This document shows, piece after piece, positions 1-5,241 of a stretch of DNA of 5,257 nucleotides. The notes under the pieces are model-generated. The model was not told where the DNA came from. It worked only from the letters and a program-made list of their open reading frames with translations, and did no database searches. Position numbers and translations under genes: made by a program. Position 1 is the stretch's first letter. Every line of letters begins with the position of its first letter. The stretch is from Paracoccaceae bacterium (GTDB taxonomy: Bacteria > Pseudomonadota > Alphaproteobacteria > Rhodobacterales > Rhodobacteraceae): NCBI GenBank assembly GCA_021767525.1, contig JAASTF010000239.1, positions 1 to 5,257 on the forward strand, in the 5' to 3' direction.

Positions 1-428
1 CGGATGCCGCCGATCTCCATCGCCTTGTCGACGGCCTTGGCCATGTCATAGACGGTCAGGGCGGCGGTGCTGACGGCGGTCAGGGCCTCCATCTCAACGC
101 CGGTCTGGCCGGTGGTCTTTACCGTCGCCTCGATCTCGACGCCGGGCAGGTCGGGGTTCAGGGTCAGATCGACCGACACCTTGGTGACCGGCAGCGGGTG
201 GCAGAGCGGGATCAGATCCGGCGTTTTCTTGGCGCCCATGATGCCCGCAAGCCGTGCAACTGCCAGAACGTCGCCCTTTTTTGCGCGACCTTCGGCAATG
301 ATATCAAAGGTTTCGCGCGCCATCTTGATGTGGCCGCGCGCGGTGGCGACACGTGCCGTTACCGCCTTGTCCGACACGTCGACCATATGGGCGTCGCCCT
401 TGCCGTCGAAATGCGTGAGGCCCGTCAT
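1..428 (-). CDS. moaC: Cyclic pyranopterin monophosphate synthase MoaC (3' end cut by window edge)
   Basis: MoaC is a cytosolic enzyme of molybdenum cofactor synthesis. With MoaA it converts GTP to cyclic pyranopterin monophosphate (cPMP); MoaC does the second step, turning 3',8-cyclo-7,8-dihydro-GTP into cPMP. The window holds 142 codons of a protein usually about 158-161 residues long, so only the last 15-20 residues are missing. The translation starts MTGLTHFDG and includes KKGDV, LIPLCHP, GVEMEAL and YDMAKAV. The residues known as conserved in Escherichia coli MoaC fall at the same numbers here: K51, H77, E112, E114, D128 and K131. The start ATG shares one base with the trpC stop (TGATG), and no strong ribosome binding site precedes it, so it is probably translated by coupling to trpC. 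Nothing suggests a defect. In relatives, moeA often follows; that would lie outside the window. Confidence 0.96.
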   Translation of the reverse strand, partial: MTGLTHFDGKGDAHMVDVSDKAVTARVATARGHIKMARETFDIIAEGRAKKGDVLAVARLAGIMGAKKTPDLIPLCHPLPVTKVSVDLTLNPDLPGVEIEATVKTTGQTGVEMEALTAVSTAALTVYDMAKAVDKAMEIGGI

Positions 429-1240
429 CACATCGGCCCGACCGTCAGCGGGTTGGCCAGCAGGTCGCGGGTGGCCTGCGCCACGTCGTCGGCCCGCATC
501 AGGCTTTCCCCGATCAAGAAGCAGCGTGCGCCGTAGCGCGCCAGATCGGCCAGGTCTTCGGGCGTCGACAGGCCGGATTCCGACACGATCAGATGTTTCG
601 GCGGCACGATCCGCGCCAGCCGCCGCGTGGTATCGAGCGAGGTTTCGAACGTGTGCAGATCGCGATTGTTGATACCCGTCAGGCGCGAGTTCAACTCGGC
701 CGCGCGTTCCAGCTCTTCTTCGTTGTGCACCTCGATCAGCGCATCCATGCCCCATTGCGTGGCGGCCTCTTCCAGCTCTTGCGCCTGGGCATCGCTGACG
801 CTTGCCATGATGATCAGGATGCAATCGGCCCCCAGCGCGCGCGCCTGGGCGACCTGGTAGGTGTCATACATGAAATCCTTGCGCAAAACGGGCAGATCGC
901 AAGCCTCGCGCGCCTGCACCAGGAACTCCGGCGCGCCCTGAAAGCTGGGCGTGTCGGTCAGCACGCTCAGGCAGGTGGCGCCGCCCTCGGCATAGGCCTG
1001 CGCCAAGGCGGCGGGATCGAAATCTTCGCGGATCAGCCCCTTGGAGGGGCTGGCTTTTTTCACTTCGGCAATCAGGCCGTAGCCGCCTTGCGTGGCCTGG
1101 AACAACGCCTCGGCAAAGGGGCGCACGGGCGATGCCTCGGACGCCTCTTGCTCGACCGCTTCCAGGGGCTTTTCGGCCTTGGCGGCGGCGATCTCGTCCA
1201 GCTTGTAGGCTTTGATCTTGTCTAGAACGGTATCTGTCAT
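428..1240 (-). CDS. trpC: Indole-3-glycerol-phosphate synthase TrpC
   Basis: TrpC catalyses ring closure and decarboxylation of 1-(2-carboxyphenylamino)-1-deoxyribulose 5-phosphate to indole-3-glycerol phosphate, the fourth step from chorismate to tryptophan. The 270-residue protein is a single beta/alpha barrel of normal length and is not fused to TrpF, unlike the E. coli enzyme. Family active-site residues are recognisable: E59 and K61 in IAEVKKASPSKG, K121 in LRKDF, E170 in LIEVHN, N191 in GINNRDL and S222 in VSESG. The start chosen gives MTDTVLDKIKAYKL, the usual family N-terminus. An in-frame ATG at 1300 would add 20 residues (MAQSPSLPL...) that do not look like the family, although an AGCAGG precedes that ATG. 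The gene follows trpD after 86 nt (26 nt if the longer start were used), and its TGA overlaps the moaC ATG by one base. The function is secure; the start is slightly less so. Confidence 0.96.
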   Translation of the reverse strand: MTDTVLDKIKAYKLDEIAAAKAEKPLEAVEQEASEASPVRPFAEALFQATQGGYGLIAEVKKASPSKGLIREDFDPAALAQAYAEGGATCLSVLTDTPSFQGAPEFLVQAREACDLPVLRKDFMYDTYQVAQARALGADCILIIMASVSDAQAQELEEAATQWGMDALIEVHNEEELERAAELNSRLTGINNRDLHTFETSLDTTRRLARIVPPKHLIVSESGLSTPEDLADLARYGARCFLIGESLMRADDVAQATRDLLANPLTVGPM

Positions 1241-1326
1241 GCCCCAGACATACCCAAGCGCGCGGTCAAGGGAAAGCGGCAAAGACGGGGATTGGGCCAT
1301 TGCCTGCTCAAGCCCTGTTTTGCAAC

Positions 1327-2349
1327 TTAGGGTTTGGCGCTGGTGACCTCGGCCAGTTTCACGATCTTTTCGCGGGCCGCGCCGCTGTCGATGCTGTGGC
1401 GCGCCATCTCGACGCCGGTTTTCAAGTCATCCGCCGCCTCGGCCACCACCAGCGCGGCAGATGCGTTCAGCAGCACCGCATCGCGATAGGCGCCTGGCGC
1501 ACCGTCCAGCAGCGCGCGAAAGGCGCGGGCGTTATCCTCGGGCGCGCCGCCCAGGATGTCTTCGAACGGGTGGACGGGCAGGCCGAAATCCTCGGGGTGC
1601 AGCTCGGCCTCGCGGATGCTGCCATCGGTTTCCAGCGCGGCGACCCAGGTGGGGCCGGTGATCGTCATCTCGTCGGTGCCGTCGCTGCCATGCACCAGCC
1701 AGGCGTGTTCGCTGCCAAGCCGGCCCAGGGTTTCGGCCATCGGGCGGATCATGTCGCGCGAAAAGGCGCCGGTCAGCTGGCGTGTGACGCCCGCGGGGTT
1801 GGTCAGCGGGCCCAGGATGTTGAAGATCGTCCGCGTGCCCAACTCGGCCCGTGTCGGGCCCACATGCGCCATGGCAGGGTGGTGCATCGGCGCCATCATG
1901 AAGGCGATGCCGCAAGATTGCAGCGCGCCTTCAACCACATCCGGGCCGACCATCACGTTGACTCCCATCTGGGTCAGCGCGTCCGCCGCGCCGGATTTGG
2001 ACGACAGGTTGCGGTTGCCGTGCTTGGCCACCGGCACGCCGGCGCCCGCCACCACAAAGGCCGTCGCGGTCGAGATGTTCAGCGTGCCCTTGCCGTCGCC
2101 GCCCGTGCCGACGATATCCATCGCGCCCGCGGGGGCGGCCACCTTGTGACACTTGGCGCGCATCACGGCGGCGGCGGCGGCGTATTCGTCCACCGTTTCG
2201 CCGCGCGTGCGCAGCGCCATCAGCAATCCGCCGATCTGGCTGGGTGTCGCCTCGCCCTCGAACAGGATGGTGAATGCGGCCTCGGCCTCGTCGCGCGACA
2301 GGGCGCGTTCGCAGGCGGCGGCGATCAGGGGCTTCAGAAGGTCGCTCAT
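1327..2349 (-). CDS. trpD: Anthranilate phosphoribosyltransferase TrpD
   Basis: TrpD transfers the phosphoribosyl group of PRPP to anthranilate, giving N-(5'-phosphoribosyl)anthranilate, the second step of tryptophan synthesis in the cytosol. The 340-residue length is typical of the stand-alone enzyme. The N-terminal helical part (about residues 1-70) is followed by the PRPP-binding loop GTGGDG (81-86), NIST (91-94), KHGNR (109-113), SSKSG (116-120), and the HH pair at 156-157. R167 in the GPTR stretch matches the anthranilate-contacting arginine of the family. GPLTNP is at 180-185, and the metal-binding D226-E227 pair sits in SDGTDE. No key residue is missing. The ATG overlaps the trpG stop in an ATGA quartet, which indicates translational coupling, and only a weak purine stretch precedes it. 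The stop is TAA, followed by 86 nt before trpC. It is not fused to TrpG, unlike the enterobacterial arrangement. Confidence 0.98.
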   Translation of the reverse strand: MSDLLKPLIAAACERALSRDEAEAAFTILFEGEATPSQIGGLLMALRTRGETVDEYAAAAAVMRAKCHKVAAPAGAMDIVGTGGDGKGTLNISTATAFVVAGAGVPVAKHGNRNLSSKSGAADALTQMGVNVMVGPDVVEGALQSCGIAFMMAPMHHPAMAHVGPTRAELGTRTIFNILGPLTNPAGVTRQLTGAFSRDMIRPMAETLGRLGSEHAWLVHGSDGTDEMTITGPTWVAALETDGSIREAELHPEDFGLPVHPFEDILGGAPEDNARAFRALLDGAPGAYRDAVLLNASAALVVAEAADDLKTGVEMARHSIDSGAAREKIVKLAEVTSAKP

Positions 2350-2927
2350 GCCGGCACTTTCATCAGGTTCAGGAAATTCCGCAGCATCGCGTGGCCATGC
2401 TCGGACGCGATCGACTCGGGGTGGAACTGGACGCCGTGGATCGGCAGGTCGCGGTGTTGCAGGCCCATGATGGTGCCGTCCTCAAGCGCGGCGGTGATTT
2501 CAAGGCAGTCGGGCAGGCTGTCGCGGTCGACCACCAGCGAATGATAGCGCGTGGCCTGGAACGGGCTGGGCAGGCCGGCAAAGACGCTTTTGCCGTCGTG
2601 ATGCATGGTGCCCATCTTGCCGTGCACGATGTCATGGCAGCGCACCACCTTGCCGCCGAAAGCCTGGCCGATTGTCTGGTGGCCCAGGCACACCCCCATC
2701 AACGGTGTGCCGGTTTCTGCGGCGGCCTGGGTCAGCGACAGGCAGATGCCCGCCTGGTCGGGATCGCACGGCCCCGGCGACAGCAGAATGCCCGCCGGGT
2801 TCAGGGCCATGGCCTGCTGCACGTCCAGCGCATCGTTGCGATGCACCTGCACATCGGCCCCCAACTCGCCCAGGTAATGGACGAGGTTGTAGGTGAAGCT
2901 GTCGTAATTATCGATGAGAAGAAGCAT
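2346..2927 (-). CDS. trpG: Anthranilate synthase component II (glutamine amidotransferase subunit) TrpG
   Basis: TrpG hydrolyses glutamine and channels ammonia to TrpE, which makes anthranilate from chorismate. The 193-residue protein is a class I glutamine amidotransferase of normal length. The N-terminus MLLLIDNYDSFTYNLVHYL is diagnostic of the TrpG/PabA family. The oxyanion-strand SPGP motif is at 50-53, the nucleophile is C80 in GVCLGHQ, and the rest of the triad is H169 and E171 in GVQFHPES. HGKMG lies at 102-106. The reading frame stays open upstream to an ATG at 3011. I reject that start because its 28 extra residues are unlike the family and would be encoded across the likely promoter; a modest CAGGG precedes the chosen ATG. 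It is the first gene of trpGDC-moaC. No trpE is in the window. As in many bacteria, this subunit could also serve PabB in folate synthesis, which sequence alone cannot decide. Confidence 0.96.
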   Translation of the reverse strand: MLLLIDNYDSFTYNLVHYLGELGADVQVHRNDALDVQQAMALNPAGILLSPGPCDPDQAGICLSLTQAAAETGTPLMGVCLGHQTIGQAFGGKVVRCHDIVHGKMGTMHHDGKSVFAGLPSPFQATRYHSLVVDRDSLPDCLEITAALEDGTIMGLQHRDLPIHGVQFHPESIASEHGHAMLRNFLNLMKVPA

Positions 2928-2958
2928 CTGCCCTGTCTTTTGCAATTTTCGGGGCTGG

Positions 2959-2985
2959 TTGCCCGCGCCTTGGTCGCGGTATACT
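2959..2985 (+). promoter_or_regulatory. Weak candidate promoter for the yibQ-like gene
   Basis: On the plus strand TATACT (2980-2985) matches five of six bases of a -10 box. The only -35-like hexamer nearby is TTGCCC (2959-2964), with a short 15-nt spacer. The -10 shares the GTATAC palindrome (2979-2984) with the candidate trpG promoter on the other strand. If used, the mRNA would start near 2992 and carry about 115 nt of untranslated leader. The -10 is reasonable; the -35 and spacing are poor. Confidence 0.25.
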
Positions 2986-3005
2986 TGCCCGGGCTTATGT
3001 GGCAA
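2978..3005 (-). promoter_or_regulatory. Candidate sigma-70-type promoter of trpGDC-moaC
   Basis: Reading the minus strand, TTGCCA (3005-3000) is followed after 16 nt by TATACC (2983-2978); these match five and four of the six consensus bases. This is the best-spaced pair in the gap upstream of trpG. Transcription would start near 2971, leaving a leader of roughly 44 nt. A second possible -35, TTGACC (3011-3006), sits 22 nt from the same -10 box, which is too far. The call is inferred by eye; no transcript data support it. Confidence 0.4.
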
Positions 3006-3006
3006 G
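2984..3006. repeat. Inverted repeat CTTGCC-N11-GGCAAG between trpG and the yibQ-like gene
   Basis: Two perfect 6-base arms (2984-2989 and 3001-3006) face each other with centres 17 bp apart. That is close to two helical turns, a layout often seen for dimeric repressor operators. The dyad covers the -35 hexamer and spacer of the candidate trpG promoter and abuts its -10. I cannot name a regulator. In a GC-rich region a 6-base match of this kind can arise by chance. Confidence 0.3.
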
Positions 3007-3033
3007 GTCAAGCCGACAGCGCGTCACGCCCAT

Positions 3034-3077
3034 GTGGCGCGCGGCACCGGCCACGCCAAGGGGCGCGAAACAGCCCC
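3034..3077 (+). other. Two small GC-rich stem-loops in the leader of the yibQ-like gene
   Basis: GTGGC (3034-3038) can pair with GCCAC (3050-3054) across an 11-nt loop. GGGGC (3060-3064) can pair with GCCCC (3073-3077) across the loop GCGAAACA. Both lie in the presumed untranslated leader, ending 29 nt before the start codon. No run of U follows, so they are not intrinsic terminators. I recognise no riboswitch. They may only reflect base composition. Confidence 0.25.
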
Positions 3078-3094
3078 GGCGCCACGAGGATGAT

Positions 3095-3099
3095 GGGAG
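3095..3099 (+). promoter_or_regulatory. Ribosome binding site of the yibQ-like gene
   Basis: GGGAG ends 7 nt before the ATG at 3107. It fixes that start in preference to the in-frame ATG at 2999, which would add 36 residues rich in Arg and Pro in front of the membrane anchor and read through the leader region. Confidence 0.6.
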
Positions 3100-3106
3100 C
3101 AGGCGC

Positions 3107-4684
3107 ATGACACGCGGATTCTTGGGTGGGATGCTGTTGGGCGCGGTGGTCTGTGTGGCCGCCGCCGTTGGTATTTCGGCGGTGATCGGCCCGCCTGTGC
3201 CGCCGAAGCCCGAGGCCGCCGCGATCGAGGTGCCGCCCGGATCGGAATTCCAGGAACGGCGCGAAGACCGTGCCGCGAACGTGCCCGCGCCATTGCCCCA
3301 GCCCGAGCCCGAGGCCGCGCCCACCGTGGCGCCGCCCGCACCGGACACGCTGGACCCGATGGCGCGCGCCGACACGCAGCCGGCGGCCCAGCCCGAAACC
3401 GGCACACCCGAAGACCGGCTGGCCGCGCCGCCCGAACAGGGTCAGCGCGGGCGTGTCGAGGTGGCGACCGATGTGCCGGTCTTGCCCAGCCCGCAAGCGG
3501 CCTTGCCCGTCGCACCCGAGGCCGAAGAAGGGGTCGCCACGCCGCAAGCGCCCGAGCCGCCCGCGGTCAGCGATGCCCAGCCCGAGACTGACGCGCCTGC
3601 AACGGAAACCGTGAGTGACGAGTCTCCTGCGCCCGACATCGACCCTGCCGCGCCGGTCGAAACAGCCGAGGCGCCCGATGCGGTCGCGGAGGCCCCCGGT
3701 GAGGACACAGCCAGGGCGGACGCGCCGCCCGAGGCACCCGCAGACGAGGCCCCGGCCCAGCCTGAGACAGCCCAGACCGAGGCGCCCGTGAAGCCGGCGC
3801 CGACGCAGGAAGATACCGCGCAACAGGATGGACGGCCCACCATCGGCACCCCGGCCCAGTCCCTGATCGCGCGCGACAACAGCGGCGGGACACGTCTTGA
3901 AATGCAGGGTGAGGCTGCGCAGGCCGATGCGGCGGATGCAGCGCCCGAGCCGACCGCCGAAGCCGAGGCTGGCGATCAGCCGCCCATCCTGGCCAACGCG
4001 GCGACCTTCGACAACCCCGAGGCAAAGCCGCTGATGGCCATCGTGCTGATCGATGACGGCGCGTTTTCCAGCGCGGTCGAGGCGCTTGGCTCGTTTCCCT
4101 ATCCGTTGAGTTTCGCCATCGACCCGGCCCGCGACGGTGCGGCCGAGGCCACGCGGAAATACCGCGAAGCCGGGTTCGAGGTGCTGGCGCTGACCGACAT
4201 TCCCGAAACCGCGGCGGCCGCCGATGTCGAGGTGAACATGGCGGCACTTTTGGCCGAGATGCCCCAGGCGGTCGGCGTGATGGAGGGCACCGGCAGCGGT
4301 CTGCAATCCAGCCGGGCGATCTCGGACCAGGTGACGGCCTATCTGCGCGACAGCGGGCACGGGCTGGTGATGTATCCCAACGGGCTGGACACCGCGCGCA
4401 AGCTGGCCGAGCGTGAAGGCGTGCCTGCCGCCACGCTGTTTCGCGATTTCGACGCCAAGGGGCAGGATGCCTCGGTCATCCGGCGGTTCTTGGACCAGGC
4501 GGCCTTCAAGGCCAGCCAGGAAGAGGGCGGCGTGGTGATGGTGGGCCGGGCACGGCCCGAAACAGTGTCGGCGCTGATCCTGTGGGGGCTGGCCGACCGG
4601 GCCAGCCGCGTGGCCTTGGCGCCGGTATCGGCCGTGCTGCGGGCGCGGGTGGGAATGCCCGCTGAAACCGGCGCGGGCCAGTAA
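3107..4684 (+). CDS. YibQ-like divergent polysaccharide deacetylase family protein, membrane-anchored, probably catalytically inactive
   Basis: The 525-residue protein has three parts. Residues 4-30 form one hydrophobic segment with little charge after MTRG, best read as a signal anchor facing the periplasm. Residues about 31-300 are a low-complexity linker rich in Pro, Ala, Glu and Asp; by hand count it has about 53 acidic against 13 basic residues. Residues about 305-515 resemble the divergent polysaccharide deacetylase (YibQ, DUF610) fold: strand AIVLIDDGAF with D316-D317, then FPYPLSFAIDP, GFEVLALTD, a GVMEGTGSG loop, and a final VVMVGRARPETV strand. In typical members the matching positions read like GHEVLLHLPM, a VNNHMGS loop and a GHP turn. 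Here those histidines are absent, and the only histidine in the protein is H418. I therefore infer loss of metal-dependent catalysis. It is divergent from trpG and ends 2 nt from convergent rluE. I recall a gene named yibQ between trpE and trpG in Rhodobacter sphaeroides, and this is probably its counterpart. The substrate or partner is unknown. Confidence 0.82.
   Translation: MTRGFLGGMLLGAVVCVAAAVGISAVIGPPVPPKPEAAAIEVPPGSEFQERREDRAANVPAPLPQPEPEAAPTVAPPAPDTLDPMARADTQPAAQPETGTPEDRLAAPPEQGQRGRVEVATDVPVLPSPQAALPVAPEAEEGVATPQAPEPPAVSDAQPETDAPATETVSDESPAPDIDPAAPVETAEAPDAVAEAPGEDTARADAPPEAPADEAPAQPETAQTEAPVKPAPTQEDTAQQDGRPTIGTPAQSLIARDNSGGTRLEMQGEAAQADAADAAPEPTAEAEAGDQPPILANAATFDNPEAKPLMAIVLIDDGAFSSAVEALGSFPYPLSFAIDPARDGAAEATRKYREAGFEVLALTDIPETAAAADVEVNMAALLAEMPQAVGVMEGTGSGLQSSRAISDQVTAYLRDSGHGLVMYPNGLDTARKLAEREGVPAATLFRDFDAKGQDASVIRRFLDQAAFKASQEEGGVVMVGRARPETVSALILWGLADRASRVALAPVSAVLRARVGMPAETGAGQ
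4639..4678. terminator. GC-rich hairpin cluster at the convergent yibQ-like/rluE junction (weak terminator candidate)
   Basis: Inside the last codons of the yibQ-like gene, GCCCGC (4657-4662) can pair with GCGGGC (4673-4678) over a 10-nt loop. It can alternatively pair with GCGGGT (4645-4650, one G-U pair) over a 6-nt loop, or with GCGGGC (4639-4644). The same stems would form in the minus-strand transcript starting 8 nt past the rluE stop. No T-run follows on either strand, so this is not a canonical intrinsic terminator. It is the only structured sequence near two stop codons separated by 2 nt. Confidence 0.2.
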
Positions 4685-4686
4685 CC

Positions 4687-5241
4687 CTAAACCGACAGGT
4701 CGCGCCACTCGCCGGGTGGAAGCCCCGCCAGTTCCCAGTTTCCGATTTTCGCGCGGATCAGGCGGAGGGTGGGGTGCCCGACGGCGGCTGTCATCCGGCG
4801 GACCTGGCGGTTGCGACCCTCGGTGATCGTCAGCGCGATCCAGGTGTCGGGCACGCTTTTGCGAAACCGGATCGGCGGATTGCGCGGCCACAGGCCCGGC
4901 GGCTCGGACATGCGGACCACCTTGGCCGGGCGCGTCGGCCCGTCTTTCAGCGTCACACCCTTGCGCAGCGCGGCCAGCGCGGCGTCGTCGGGCACGCCTT
5001 CGACCTGAGCCCAATAGGTTTTCGGCATCTTGTTCCTGGGGTGGCTGATGCGGGCCTGCAGCTTGCCGTCATCGGTCAACAGCATCAGCCCCTCGCTGTC
5101 GCGATCCAGCCGCCCGGCAGGGTAAACTCCCGGCAGATCGATGAAATCCGACAGCGTCGCGCGCGGGCTGTCGGCGCTGCCGCGGTCGGTGAATTGCGAC
5201 AGCACGTCGAAGGGTTTGTTGAATGCGATCAGCCGGGTCAT
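4687..5241 (-). CDS. rluE: 23S rRNA pseudouridine synthase, RluE type
   Basis: This protein belongs to the RsuA/RluB/E/F group, which isomerises uridine to pseudouridine in rRNA; E. coli RluE modifies U2457 of 23S rRNA. The 184-residue protein begins MTRLIAFNKPFDVLSQFTD and lacks an N-terminal S4 domain, as RluE does. The catalytic motif GRLDRDSEGL (43-52) carries the nucleophile D46. KTYWAQVEG (74-82) and EGRNRQVRRM (141-150) follow, with H156 and LRLIRA after that. The stretch WPRNPPIRFRKSVP (118-131) closely resembles the RluE segment I remember from E. coli, which favours RluE over RsuA or RluB. The start gives the expected N-terminus, and an AGGCG lies just upstream. Another ATG at 5252 is out of frame. 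The stop TAG is separated by 2 nt from the stop of the convergent yibQ-like gene. It is housekeeping in character and has no evident functional link to tryptophan synthesis. Confidence 0.93.
   Translation of the reverse strand: MTRLIAFNKPFDVLSQFTDRGSADSPRATLSDFIDLPGVYPAGRLDRDSEGLMLLTDDGKLQARISHPRNKMPKTYWAQVEGVPDDAALAALRKGVTLKDGPTRPAKVVRMSEPPGLWPRNPPIRFRKSVPDTWIALTITEGRNRQVRRMTAAVGHPTLRLIRAKIGNWELAGLPPGEWRDLSV

Noticed and set aside
1300..2544. A 414-codon plus-strand open frame opposite trpD
   Set aside because: The translation is a low-complexity Gly/Ala/His/Arg product typical of antisense frames, while TrpD on the other strand carries every family motif.
2928..3011. An N-terminal extension of TrpG by 28 residues
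   Set aside because: The extra residues are unlike TrpG/PabA proteins, and the segment contains the best promoter match.
2999..3106. A 36-residue N-terminal extension of the yibQ-like protein
   Set aside because: GGGAG sits at proper spacing before the ATG at 3107, and the hydrophobic anchor then begins four residues in, as expected. The extension is Arg/Pro-rich leader sequence.
3300..3800. Tandem repeats in the Pro/Ala/Glu linker
   Set aside because: Short tokens such as EAP and PEA recur without a fixed period, and I found no repeated unit at the DNA level. This is low complexity, not a tandem array.
3107..4684. Calling the yibQ-like gene an active chitin or peptidoglycan deacetylase, or a TonB protein because of its Pro-rich region
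   Set aside because: The metal-ligand histidines are missing, and there is no TonB C-terminal domain; the C-terminus fits the YibQ family instead.
3008..5014. A 668-codon open frame on the minus strand opposite the yibQ-like gene and part of rluE
   Set aside because: It is an antisense shadow of GC-rich, Pro/Ala/Glu-biased codons. Its Arg/Gly-rich product has no recognisable motif, and it overlaps two genes with clear family matches.
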